Assembly (NCBI GenBank): GCA_037975125.1
Contig: JAJQOW010000014.1
Location: 5,346,785-5,410,784 of the forward strand
DNA from: Latrodectus hesperus
Taxonomy: Eukaryota; Arthropoda; Arachnida; Araneae; Theridiidae
Length of the DNA stretch: 64,000 nt
Direction of reading: 5' to 3'
Shown: piece after piece, positions 1-11,600 of the stretch
Position numbering within the stretch: the first letter of the stretch is position 1
How the letters are laid out: each line of letters starts with the position of its first letter
Position numbers and translations under genes: made by a program
Notes under the pieces: generated by a model
Database searches by the model: none
Seen by the model: the letters and a program-made list of their open reading frames with translations, nothing else
What the model was told of the DNA's origin: nothing

Positions 1-73
1 TCTGTATGTAATCTAATTTATTATACATATCTTTCTTATACCATGTGTATTATTATTATTATTGATCATTATA

Positions 74-76
<3 letters not shown>

Positions 77-133
<57 letters not shown>
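77..133. repeat. (TA)n microsatellite
   Basis: Uninterrupted TA dinucleotide array in AT-rich sequence. No transposon edge was recognised at either side, unlike most of the other TA arrays in this window. Confidence 0.97.
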
Positions 134-135
<2 letters not shown>

Positions 136-384
136 TAGATATTTCTTTAATTCTATATTTCTATATCATTTTTCATAAAAAAATGACATATCTTATGTTG
201 TATTATAACTCTAATGCATAATATATGATGTCTTGTAACACTTTAATGAGTAATAGACACAGTAAACTTATAAATTACAGTTACTTAAGGAATCAATTAC
301 TTATGGAGAAGCTAATCAATTACTTGCAGAATCGTTAACCAATACACAAGGAATCGCTTAGCAGCTAGATACAAAAACACTGTT

Positions 385-760
385 TCAAGAATAAATAGCA
401 AGATTAAAAACCATATGAAACATCCCTCCAGAGCACCAATGTTATCAGTGTTCTTGTCCGGGTAGTTCACTGACTCACAGTTTAAAAGACTAGAACAAAC
501 TAATCTAGCCTGCTTTCGAAGTGGTCACCTCAGATCATTAAAAATTTGTGGGGGTGCCAAGATTTTCGAGACCTGTACTAAGTGTTTCACTGAACAAGCT
601 ATTCCAGAACACATCTTTAAGTGCCTGGGGCTATCTAAGCATGATTTATATAACGATCCTTTGAGGGTGCTAGATATTTTGGGGGTATTCAACGTTGTGG
701 ACTTTTTTCTAGTGCTGCTGGCTAAAGGAGGCATGCAACAACAACACAATGTTTCTGCTA
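385..760 (+). pseudogene. LINE 3' end fragment (C-terminus after RNase H), degenerate
   Basis: This is the terminal piece of a non-LTR retrotransposon ORF2. From about 495 the frame reads through a segment with FRSGHLRSLK, ETCTKC, EHIFKCLGLS and NDPLRVLD. These match position for position the last part of the intact LINE ORF at 14680-15519 (FQSGHLKTLK, ETCTNC, EHTLECLGLS, DDPLRVLD). The upstream part, with KHPPEHQCYQ and CPGSSLTHS, lies in another frame, so there is a frameshift near 485-495. The Cys/His pattern suggests a small zinc-knuckle tail. After the coding match comes GCTGCTGGC then GCATGCAACAACAAC, the same 3' end as the 14.7 kb copy. RT, endonuclease and RNase H regions are absent (5' truncated). 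It is dead. Confidence 0.8.
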
Positions 761-1085
761 CTTGCTAGGTTTTCTTGTATATGGGGGAATGATATGGACT
801 ATGATCTAGAGTGTATGGAAGTGCTTAAATAAAGGACATGTTCTTAACCAAGAATAAGAAAAAATTTACTAGTTATCTTTTATATTACAATAGATTTCTA
901 ATCCAGTGAACTGGCAAAAGATTTCACAATTGTCGGTTAATTCAAAAGAGAACAGGGGAAGAAATTAATTTTTTTCAATAATAAGACTTAGTTTTGATTT
1001 CAATTTAATTTTCTTGTATGATAAGACTTAGTTTTGATCCTTGGTAAAATAAAGTATGACAGAGTTTCCCTTTCTGCTGTGATGC

Positions 1086-1427
1086 GGCCATGGACAGGTA
1101 AGGGAAAAATCTACTTGATGGGAACAGCAAAATCACTGTCTTCTTACCACGAGCTGTTGGTGTTGCTTGTTTCCGGGTGACAACTGGACATGACTATCTA
1201 CAAAGGCATCTGCATCGAATAGGTGTAATGGACTCTGCTCGTTGTCCATTGTGCAATCATGGTGATATGGATGCTGCTCACCTCAAGAACTGCCCTGAGG
1301 TTTTACAGTTTATGACTGACAACTTTTTTGAGGCTACTAAAGGATTTTATTCTAGTTTTTATCTGGTTCATCTTTTTATTGGGATGCTTGTTGATTAATG
1401 GCGGAGATGCCGAGGACGGGCGTATGA
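1086..1427 (+). pseudogene. LINE ORF2 C-terminal CCHC fragment (R1/jockey-like tail)
   Basis: The reading frame contains FRVTTGHDYLQRHLHRIGV, CPLCNHGDMDAAHLKNC (a C-x2-C...H...C knuckle), then after frame slips YWDAC and MAEMPRTGV with a stop at 1425-1427. The TGHD..L..HLHRIG..CPLC...HL..C layout is the usual C-terminal end of arthropod non-LTR retrotransposon polyproteins, just after the RNase H domain. Only this tail is present and RT and RNase H are missing. It is closely related to the inverted fragment at 5031-5350, which preserves the final frame better. It is distinct from the LINE family at 385-760 and 14680-15519. The family name is inferred; the domain type is fairly sure. Confidence 0.75.
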
Positions 1428-1435
1428 TAAAAAGT

Positions 1436-3751
1436 TTTGATTTCAGCATCGTAAATAATATGAAATAAATTTTGTAACCCCTCTTTCTACATGGGCATAG
1501 GCTATATGAGTGCTATATCTTTCAATTTTCCTGGACCTCTTCCCTTTGAATAAGCTAATATGGCATGTTATCTATAATATTTCTTTCTGTAGTAAGAAGT
1601 ATATAATCAAGTACTAATACAAATCTAATCAGATTCTGAAAACAAAGCCACTGGCTTAATTATTTGGACAGAAAAATTGCATCTGAAAAGTTTTGTTTTT
1701 CTATAATTTCAGGATATAATATGAAACTTGTTACGAGATTATATACGGAAATGAAAAGCATTTTCAAAGGAATAAGATTTAACAAAATTCACGATAAGTT
1801 CTGGATTAATAAAATACAATCTATGTCTTATAATTATATCTAATCTATAACTTAATCTAATATTTAGTAAATGTTTTTCTATCATGTTAGCTTACATAAT
1901 GTAAACGTGTCATTGTTGAAATGAATAGATTGCGCTCTTGATTTCTCGATTTTTTCTTTCATTTTGAGTACATCCATTTCTGCGTGTAAAAGTATGTAAT
2001 TTGACCTTCATTTGTAAGAGTATATTTGAGGAAACCAAACTAATTTTCGTAAATTATGACGTTCTAGGATCAATCATGTGAAAACATTTACAACTGAGAT
2101 AATTCCTGAAACGATATTCATATATTAAATTTAATAACTAATTTTGTTCCATGTATTCCTAGCAAAAGGAATATAGTTTAAAAATTTACTTATATTTTTG
2201 AAACAGTTTGTAATTTAACATTTTTTGGGCTTTGTAATCTAATTTTTAATGTACGAAAATAGGTATATGAAATATTTAAACAAATATTTAGTAGTTAGTA
2301 GTATTCTATTTTATTACCAATGACATTTCTTTACACTATTATATGTGTGAACAGAAACCATAATGTTCTTTCGGAGAAAATTTACTATTCACGAGACATA
2401 CATTTAAAATTTATTCAGTTATCCAGACAGTTTAATACTTTATATTAGGTATTTTATTATCATTTGTTAACGTTTAATCTTTTTTAGTTTGATACCTATT
2501 TAAACCCTGATATAAAAAGATTTGTACAAGAAAACTATTGTAAAAACTTTTTTGTTAATAAGAAATTAATTTCCTTAAAAAACTAATCAAATTTTCTTAC
2601 TAAATAATTTGACAAATAAATAATATAATATAATGATTTAATCTTGTGTTTAAAATTTTATGATTTTAACATGTTTGCTAAAAATTATATATGAAAAATT
2701 TGCATTGTCCTCTTATAAAATTTCTTTATTTATTGCTTTAAAAGTTTTTATTTTACAAGTTTTGGAATTTAATAATTGTAAAAATTATTTCTTGGCAAAC
2801 GAATATAAAAAAATCATTTCATTCCTATATTATTTTCATGAACTTTGATATATATCAATTGAAAGTCTATTGAAATGAACTCAGATTTAACGTTCATTCT
2901 TTATTCAAGTAAAAAACGCAGCTTCAAAATAAAAAATAATTTGAGTCAGTTAATTCCTTTTTTCTAACACATTATAATTAAATAAAATATCATCCTTTTA
3001 TTTTTGAAAGATTACATGTATACTAAATTAGTTTTGAATGTTGAACAATATTATTTATTTAGTATAAAAATGCTGCTTCCTTATTTGAAATTTGAAAAAA
3101 TATTAAATTAGTTCATGCACGTAGAACTCTTATAAAATTATTTAGAAATACAATGTTTTTTTAAAAATAAAGAATTCTTGTTATTTACAAAAATTACTAT
3201 TATTTTAAAAACAATAACTCTTGTATTTTCCTTCAAATATAGAAAATTCAAATATGTATTTCATTTAAATATAAAATCAAAAAGACTTAAAACTGAAGCT
3301 GAAAATAAATTCATGAAATTCTTCCATACGTTACAAGAAAACATTTATTGCTCCATTTATTTAGAAAGATTGATGTCAAAATCCTTCTATAAAAATGAAT
3401 AAACTAACAAAACTTTAATAGAATTTCGGAAGATATTTTTAAAATTGCTCAAATATTGATATACTTGTATGAAATTTAGATGGAACTTATGAAACATTGA
3501 AAAATAGTTTTCTCGAATGGTAGAAGAGTGCGCACGACGTTAAATAATTTATTTTGGTTTTGAAACAATGTATTCACTTACATCGCTTTCCTTCTAGGTA
3601 CAGGTAATGCAATTTTTTTGTTTTAAGGATGATATATATCATCCTTAAATAGTTATATGAAAATAAGTTTTATATATTTATCGATAGATAAACAGGTGTT
3701 TATCAAAATAATGGAAATTTTTCTGCATAAAATTGACATTCTTAATGCGCT
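1436..3751. other. AT-rich, no gene recognised
   Basis: Long AT-rich stretch with only short chance ORFs. No splice-flanked exon, RNA gene or transposon motif was recognised. Confidence 0.6.
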
Positions 3752-3766
3752 TGGTAAACATTAAAA

Positions 3767-4035
3767 ATGAATTCTGTGGCACGACAGCCAATGTAGTCCC
3801 AGGCCTACAGTGCACATCTCTGTTTTCGTGACCGAGGGGCCCCGAGGTGCGAAGAATATGTCCCGATTAAGTGGTCAGCCTAACCCGAAAATCGCCAATG
3901 CTTAGTTGCCAAGCTTGGTACTCAGTTTATCCACCTACTGAAGGATGAAAGGCTGAATCGACCTTTCCCAGCCCGAGGATCGAACCTCCGACATGGGAGC
4001 GTGAAACACTGCCACTAAGCCACCGGGCTTCCGCA
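3767..4035 (-). mobile_element. tRNA-derived SINE, 269 bp, with perfect 15-bp TSD
   Basis: On the minus strand the element starts near 4035 with a tRNA-like head. The A box is TGGCTTAGTGGCAGTG and the B box GGTTCGATCC, the internal RNA polymerase III promoter of tRNA-derived SINEs. A GC-richer tRNA-unrelated body follows. It is bounded by a perfect direct repeat, TGGTAAACATTAAAA, at 3752-3766 and 4036-4050, the target-site duplication left by L1-type target-primed insertion. It has no coding capacity and depends on a partner LINE, probably one of the LINE families whose fragments lie nearby (inference). Head and body differ from the other SINEs in this window. Confidence 0.9.
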
Positions 4036-4184
4036 TGGTAAACATTAAAATATAATAATTGCTCCTAGTTTCTTCGTAAATAGAATTGCATAAATTTTGG
4101 TAGCTTTATTAAAGTTCTCTAAATCATTTGACTTTTGATATATTGAAGAGACAAAACTGTCAAAGCCCGTCTTGTTAAATCAAG

Positions 4185-4930
4185 TGTGATCGAAGCAGCC
4201 CAGGTGTTTCTAGAGATACAGTGTCAGGATATCATACACCCAGCTCGGCAATGAGCTCGGCGAAGTAAATTAGTGGATGGAAAGAGAAGCTCAGTGAAAG
4301 AGACCAACAGGCATGGAAGTGAATTGTAATTTGTAAAAAACAAGCAACGTTGCACCAAAAGTGACCACAGAGCTCAATCCTCATTTGGATTCTCCAGTAT
4401 AAATGATTACAGTCAGAAGACACCTTCATAAACAGAACATTTACGGAAAAGTATCAATTAAAGCCACCTATGACACAAGTTGATGCCACGTGTCGTCTAC
4501 TCACAGGTATCACACTCACAAAACCTAGTCAATTTATAAGTACATAAAATAACATGGTATTATTGATCATCATTCGCACTTTTACCTACAACAGTGTGGG
4601 AGTACATTTGGAGAACACCCACATAAGCATATGAATGTAATTTTCTCTTTCCGACTATCAAACTTGGTGGTAGATCCATCATGATATGATTTTCAGCTGA
4701 ACCTATTGTAACTTTGAAAGGAATGATTATTGGTAAGTTTAGAGAAAGTTCAGTGACCAGATCTAATCATATGAAGCAAACTTTATTTTCTGCAGGATAC
4801 ACAATTTTCAGGGGTGATAATGCATCTATCCATTCAGAGAAAGATGTCCCATAATGGTTTTATGAACTCTCTCTGTGATGCAGTTTAACATCTGCCTTTC
4901 TCAAACAGTCACTCCAACGCAATAAAATAG
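4185..4930 (+). pseudogene. Tc1-family transposase relic
   Basis: Heavily decayed Tc1-like transposase, readable only across several frames. The helix-turn-helix half is recognisable as SRDTVS, GWKEKLSERDQQAWK and TVRRHLHKQNIYGK. The catalytic half shows GEYIWRTP, LGGRSIMI, EPIVTLKG and FRGDNASIHSEKDVP. The last carries the second acidic position of the DDE triad, where Tc1 proteins normally read DDN.P.H. The first and third acidic residues were not found and the relic stops near 4930. It is directly followed by an inverted LINE fragment at 5031-5350. It encodes nothing functional now. The assignment rests on the order and spacing of motifs known for Bari/Tc1 transposases. Confidence 0.75.
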
Positions 4931-5030
4931 AACCCTTAAGATCCATTTAAAGAGTTCATTACGGAATCGTTATCTCCAAGTGGTATCTCTACCAAAACTT
5001 TCCGATCCAGATTATCTCTATCACCCTTTT

Positions 5031-5350
5031 TTATACTACGCCCGTCCTCGGCATCTCTGTCATTAATCGACGAGCAGCCCAATAAAAAGATGAACAAGTT
5101 TAAAAAAGAGTAAAGTCCTTTAGTAACCTCAAAAGAGTTGTCAGTCATAAACTTTGAAACTTCAGGGTAGTTCTTGAGGTGAGCAGCATCCATATTACCA
5201 TGAATGCACAATGGACAACGAGTAGTCCATTACACCTCTTTGATGCCGATGCCTTTATAGATAGTCATGTCCAGTTGTCACCCGGAAGCAAGCGACACCA
5301 ACAGTTCATTTTTAGGAGCCAAGGATTTTATTGTTCCCATCATGTATCTC
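5031..5350 (-). pseudogene. LINE ORF2 C-terminal CCHC fragment, inverted copy of 1086-1427
   Basis: The minus strand reads TGHDYL, RHRHQRGV (with a slip), CIHGNMDAAHLKNYPEV, then YWAARRLMTEMPRTGVV and a stop at 5031-5033. It shares most of its bases with the plus-strand fragment at 1086-1427. The first knuckle Cys codons are damaged (CPLC became LCI) and the last Cys became Tyr. The final frame (YWAARRLM) is better preserved than in the first copy. The two copies are in opposite orientation about 3.6 kb apart. Both are 5'-truncated LINE tails and not functional. Confidence 0.75.
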
Positions 5351-5364
5351 CATCAACCTTGTGA

Positions 5365-6770
5365 AGAAAATGTGGTCACTTTGCCAATCGCTGCTAACAT
5401 AAAGTGGTAATTTATTTTGTTGATCTTACAGGAAGCGGGTGAAGCATCCGAGAGATATTGATAATCTTAAAATATTTTTTAATATAATTTTGGTTTTTAT
5501 ACTTAAAAGAGAATTGAAATAAAACCCCATTTACAAAACATTAAAGAGTCTGTTTTATATCAACATTACAAATTAATGTGTTATCGTATATTTGAAAAAA
5601 GAATAAACAGAGAGAATTTATATCTATAAGCCTTTATACTTAATTTTATTTTATTGCAAGGATTCAAATTTTTAGTACTTAATAGTATTGCTGATGTGAT
5701 AAAATTAGTTTTTTTGTTGATATAATTTGAATATTTTATTACATTCATTAATTAACTATATGACATCATGAATCAAACACAATAAGGAGCTTGAAATTAA
5801 ATATTGACATTGCAATTATATTTTTTCTCCGTTAAGTATGTAGTTATTAATTTAAAAAATTTATGTGGTTATTAATTAGTAAATTATTTATGTAGTTATT
5901 AATTTAAAAAATATTTTTCAACGTTATGTAGTTATAAATTTATGACTGCAAATTAAGTGAAATAACTCTTTATAAATATAGTAATATCCCAAATAGAGAA
6001 CTATTTTACTTCAAAACTTAAACCAACTTTGAGTATTTTATTAAAAACAACAAAAACACTTATTATTTAAGGAAGAATCATTTCCAAATTTTAGGAAAGT
6101 ACCAATACCAATTTTTGGTTTATGGATTTCTTTTTTAAGAAGGTTCAAAAGCGGTAGTTATTACTAAAAACATTATTTCAGATTTTAAATCCCATCACTT
6201 AAAATTTTATTCAAAAGAATTTAAAATAATGATAAAAAATCTCTGAGTTGTTATGATGTTATTGAAACAATAGAACGGAATCTATCTAAGCTAGGTATGT
6301 TCGCCTTTTGTCTATTAAATAGCTATATTTTTTTAATTTGAAAAAATTAAATCTGATGAATTTAACAGTAAAATATATTTAAGTTTTAATTTTATTATAA
6401 ATATTACTTTTTTGCATTTTTTGACTTAATTATATATATTTTTATGATTAAATTACTATTGATTTTAATAAGATAAATCTCATTATTTTCTGTCTAACAT
6501 TTTGTTTTCCATTTTTATATAAATTTAAAATATTCGTTCAAATCCACTATAATCAAAACCAGAAATGATCTTGCTTTCCTTTACTTTCTTGCATCAGATT
6601 TAAGACAAAAATATTTCAAGTCAAATACAGCAAAAATAAAATTAGCTGTAATATTTTCAGTAAATTTTTTTCCTTATTGCCATTTTTATTTAAAATAAAT
6701 TCTAATTAATTCTGAAAATTAATTACTCTGGAAAAACTAAGATAAAATCAGTATCTTGGCTACACGAAGA
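5365..6770. other. AT-rich, with short degenerate tandem repeat
   Basis: No gene recognised. About 5838-5940 holds three to four imperfect copies of a roughly 25-35-base unit built on TATGTAGTTATTAATTTAAA, a local tandem duplication. Confidence 0.5.
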
Positions 6771-6832
6771 ACACTTTCTGTCCTTGTTAAACCAAAAATT
6801 ATGATTCGAAAATAACTTTAATCTCTAATACA

Positions 6833-7114
6833 ATGGCTTTTACGCAACAAGCTAAAGGAGACCAAAAGCTAGATTGTTTATTCACACTTTGCCAAAGCCT
6901 TGAATTGGATACTGATAACCGGACCAATAAATTGATGCACTTCCTGATTTCTGGCACCGCTCGATCAACTCAAAAATCTGTTCCCTCTGTATTGAGCCCC
7001 GCCACTTATCAAGAGCGATATGGCAGTGAAGAAGCCATAAATCATCGTCGTTGCCTCTCAAACTGCTTCCATAAATTACAAGAAGCGTCCTTGAGTATCA
7101 AGTGTCTTCTCTAA
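6833..7114 (+). CDS. Unrecognised 93-codon ORF in a GC-richer island
   Basis: An ATG-started ORF (context ACAATGG) of 93 codons lies in an island, about 6770-7330, that is visibly less AT-rich than its surroundings. The product is polar, with LDCLFTLCQSLELD near the start and SPATYQERYGSEEA in the middle. It has no signal peptide or membrane segment. I do not recognise the family. No TATA box, obvious splice donor or polyadenylation signal can be tied to it. The downstream part of the island (7120-7330) has no matching long frame. It could be a piece of an unidentified transposon, a decayed exon or chance. Confidence 0.15.
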   Translation: MAFTQQAKGDQKLDCLFTLCQSLELDTDNRTNKLMHFLISGTARSTQKSVPSVLSPATYQERYGSEEAINHRRCLSNCFHKLQEASLSIKCLL

Positions 7115-7339
7115 TGGCACAATGTTGGCTTTCTTCGCTCCTGTCAACTTTAAAAGAAGTCATATTTGGGATAAGTTGCAGTTTTAAAGGGGGTTCGAAT
7201 TTTCAATGACAAGGAAAAGCTCATCACATTTTTCCATCCGCGATCTCCGAAAGATTAAGAAGATCGCCTTTTTCAGCCTTCTGCAGGCAAAGTAGGCACT
7301 GCACATGCAATGATGGAAGCGCTGTTTAATTACTCTGAA

Positions 7340-8328
7340 ATTTTATATTACACTCAAAGAAGGAAAATTTGTTGTTGTTATCTTCGAAGCTGACATTGAG
7401 CGTAACGAGCAATTTTATTTTTGTGCGCTGAAGGATTAATTGGATTCTTTTCTAAAAGTGTTTTTCTACTGTAAGAAACTTTATTCTTTTAAAAGTGAGA
7501 AAAATTCTAAGACAGGTGTTTGATGAATAATTTTTTTATTATGTTAATGAGATGAGTAGAATTCTAGGAGATCAGTAAAAGGAAAGGAGATAATTTGGAA
7601 TTATAAATAGTGAAATTAAATTTATTGCTTCCTATGGTCTCCGTACGATTTATGGTTATTTTCCGTATTTCAATATACTTATTTCCACATAGATTCGGTA
7701 TTAGCAATGGATCGGTAAAAATAGCTATTTATTGATCCATTTCAATCTGATACAATATTTATACAATAAATACTAACATTATTATTTAAAACTTGCTCAA
7801 TAACAAATTGACAATCACACTTTCATGATAAATATCATGTTTTTCTGCACATTTATATCAGGAACATGTGACAGAATGTAATTTATGATTGATGAAAGAA
7901 ACAATACTCGTATTTTTGATATTGATTTATACTTAACAATATCAGTTAACTTACCAGTTAATTTATTCAAGCTTTAAATAATTCCCTCTTTTCCCAAAAC
8001 CCGCAATAATATATAAAAAACTGTTCTGATTGTTGTTAATGCTCATATAAGTTTGCTTATATAATACTCATGCTCTTACGTAATTAAATGCCATTTTAGT
8101 TTTTTTGCAGTTAAAGGAATGAGCATTTAAATATAGCAGTCTTTTGAATACGTGTAGGTGAATATGGAATAATTTCAATTTTAAACGATCAGTACACACA
8201 AAGATGTATTAATCGCTTAAGAAGGTTAAATACTGAGAATATGAAACACCTCATTATTTCTAAATTCGATAATTTATGTGAGCAAAATTCATTTGAAATC
8301 TTGATTCGAATCTGGTCTTTCATAAAAT
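7340..8328. other. AT-rich, nothing recognised
   Basis: No coding region, repeat or RNA gene could be supported here. Confidence 0.5.
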
Positions 8329-8336
8329 ACTAGATG

Positions 8337-8662
8337 AGCACAAATGCCGTATAAACCAGGATGCCAAATTTTGAGTTTGGTGATTTTTTTAGCGGATTTT
8401 CTTCTGTATCTGACAACCTGGCTTTTATTACGTTATATTATTACGTCACGTTTTATTATGTCATTTTATTACGAATATCTAAAAGGTAACAGTTCATTTA
8501 AATCATAAATATGGAGACCTATAAAAATTATGCAAAAATATTTATTTTGGCGACCCTAGTATTTAAGTCTTTGTGCATATCACAATATGTCATTTTGACA
8601 ACATTCCTTCATCGCCAAAAAAATTCATAATTTGACATCATGGATTATACATCATCTGTGTC
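8337..8662. mobile_element. MITE-like element, copy 1 (with internal insertion)
   Basis: The left end (GCACAAATGCCGTATAA) and the reverse complement of the right end (GACACAGATGATGTATAATC) match the termini of the copies at 41741-41999 and 49033-49288. So do the subterminal blocks TTGGTGATTTTTT, GGAGACCTATAAAAATTATGC and TTCATCGCCAAAA. It is about 65 bp longer than the others because of extra TTATTACG-rich sequence near 8430-8500. It has no coding capacity. GATGAG occurs at both edges, but a clean 8-bp target duplication is not visible. Confidence 0.75.
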
Positions 8663-8670
8663 GATGAGGG

Positions 8671-11600
8671 CTCTACGTGAATAAAATCTTGCAGCTTTGT
8701 TTATTTGTTTGATTTTATAAGAGACCAATTCCTACACTAAATGGCGTCTCGAGTAATGTAAATAGGGAACAGATGGTCCTCTTCCCTTAAAAGGTGCTTA
8801 ATATTTAGAGTTCTGCATTTTTACGGCATCAAGTCATTATATCACTCATTAATCCATGTGCTTCATGACAAAATAAAAATAATTAATCATATTGCAAAAT
8901 AATAATAAAAAATAAAACTTAGAAAATTTTCAGAAACTGGATATAAGTTTTGTTCTGTCCTTATCAAAACTCTATAAAGTTGAAAGAAATAGATAATGAG
9001 TTTAACTATTCAAATCAATGAAAAACAAAGAATGAGAAGTTATGATATTTTGAAATTTCAAATTCTGTAACAATTATTTTCCAGATAATATTAACTTTTT
9101 ATAAGCTGCATATGTAACATACCTAAATAGTTTTTAAATAGGCCATTATTTGTTTATATATTATGAACACAATTCAATTTTGAACATTTTGGGTATGTAA
9201 AATAATTATGTATAAAAATTATATAAACATAATAAAATTATATTTATACTTAAATTAAATTAATGTTAAAATTTAAAATATTCTAAACTCAAGCATTGGT
9301 ATTAATAAAATAATTTTTTTTTCAAATTTGCTACTATGAAAATCAATTAACTTCAAAAGGAATTTATTTAGGAGTATCTAAAGGTAACAGTTCTTTAAAG
9401 GAATTAGTTTGAAAGGTTAAATAAAAAAACAAAGTAAACTAACAATAGATGAAAATAGAAAGATTGTGACCTACTTTTGTGAAAGAAGTCTTAGAATGAT
9501 TTTGAATCAGTTTGATTTGTGTGTAAGTTTTGTTGATTTTTCTCTTGTACTGAGATCAAATGATCTTTATGATATTCTTTTGTCTAAAATGATTTCCTTT
9601 AGATTTTTTACTATCATTTTTTTAAATTAAAACTATAAAGAAAGAGCAGGGTCGGTTTTATTTTTGTAAAGTTTAGTAAAAATTGAAGCCTAATGTATTT
9701 ATCTGATCTATTGAAGTGCGATAGCTGTTATTGAAAATTTATTTAGTGCGCCAATAAAAAAATCAGAATATTTTTATATTTTCAGGCATTAAATATTTTT
9801 AATTTAAGTTTTTTATTTATGTTATAATTTTGAAAATCATTGAATAATTTTCTAGAAAATCTGCAATTTAATTTTCAGTTATCTTTTTCATTATTAACGT
9901 AAAAATATTTTATTTTATATTTACAAGCTTGTTTAATATTTATAGCAATGAAATGTATAAAAGAAAATTAGGGTTAGGAATGAAATTTTGATAAGAAAAT
10001 AGCAATTACTACTATTCTCAATATTCATTTAAAAAAACTTTACTTAAAAATAGTTTATTATTTTTATTGATTTTTTTATCGAAAACTATCATATAAATTT
10101 TATGAATAATACAAATCAGAATCAGGAAACATAACTCTTCTTACATAAATCAGATTTACGCTATGCAGCGATTTCGCCTCAGATATTCCTAGTAGTTAGT
10201 CTTCCAGCCGTCACAATTACAGTTAACATATTACAAATACTTGATTTCTGCTTAGGTCTGCATCATAAAATATTAGGTCAACGATCGGACAAGGATACAA
10301 TCGTGACAAATCCTCACATTATCATAGCAATAACATTCATTTCATTGCGTCTTCCTTGAAATGACTGTCCTCGAATAAATATAAAGCGTGGGATGAAATT
10401 ATTGTCGCTTTGGCATCATGTACGATATTTTTATTGGAAATTAAAGAAAAATAGATCTCAGATATTAATTTTACATTTCTTTAGATTTAATATCCCCTGT
10501 TTTTGTTACCTAATATTTTTAACAAATTCGTAAAATATACTACATTTAAAAAAATATTATGTTCTCCATTTAATAAAAATTTAATTTTTGTTCAAAATAT
10601 CGTGCAAATAATAATTTTTTTCTGAAATTAATTCATTTTCAAAAGAATTATTTTAATACATTTATTTCAAGAAAATATTAATGATGTTAAATTAAGGAAA
10701 TTTTCTAAGAATTAAATATCACATTCGCTTACACAGAGAATTGACTTTGCTTGATACATTCAAAATATATTTTTTACAGATTTGAAACAGCTTAAATATT
10801 TATGATATACGGTAAATTTTTATGATGAAAAGTAACTGATATATGATAGTAAAATTCTTTATGAAAGATGCATTTTATTTGTTACAAGTGTTATGATGAT
10901 CATGAAAAGGTCTTCAAATGAACAAAACAAACTATGCGTTAAAAAAAGAGGATTTATAGATGAAATAGTACTTTTATGATTGAAAACATTTCTAATATAT
11001 TTTCAAATAAGACGGTTTAGCTTTGAACTTAATGAAATATCATGCAAAATATTTATACTTTCATGCAAATATTATTCACGCAAAATATCATGCAAAATAT
11101 TCATTTCTCAGAAAAAAATTATAATAAATAAATCATGATGCTTAACAAGAGATGATTTTATGAGAAATCATGTATATCAAACAAATATTCCTAACCTAAA
11201 ATTTTGTATTTAGTAGTTTTCTTATCTATTGCATACATATTTGTTATAACGAAAACTGTTATGAAAGAATTAAAATTTGAAATGTATAATTTCATACAAT
11301 ATTGGAACTATATTTTCTACACTAATCCAATATATTCTTACAGCTATTTATGTCCTATTATTTGTGCATTACATATAAGTAAGCGTAAATCAAAAATACA
11401 ATTTTTTTCTTGAGTATTAAACTAATTTGTTCACTTATTAAAGATTAAATAGAATGAAGAAACAACTTAATATTTCAAAGATGTTGTGAAGTATTCTTTT
11501 GTTTTGCTACATATTAATATATTTGGATTAAAATACTAATATTTTAATGTATTTACATTAAGTTTTTATCGGAAGAAAATACACCAAAATCAGCTTTTTA

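Noticed and set aside
8468..9400. Similar strings near 8475-8500 and 9372-9398 (TATCTAAA-GGTAACAGTTC)
   Set aside because: Only about 25 bases match, too little in AT-rich DNA to claim a repeat family.
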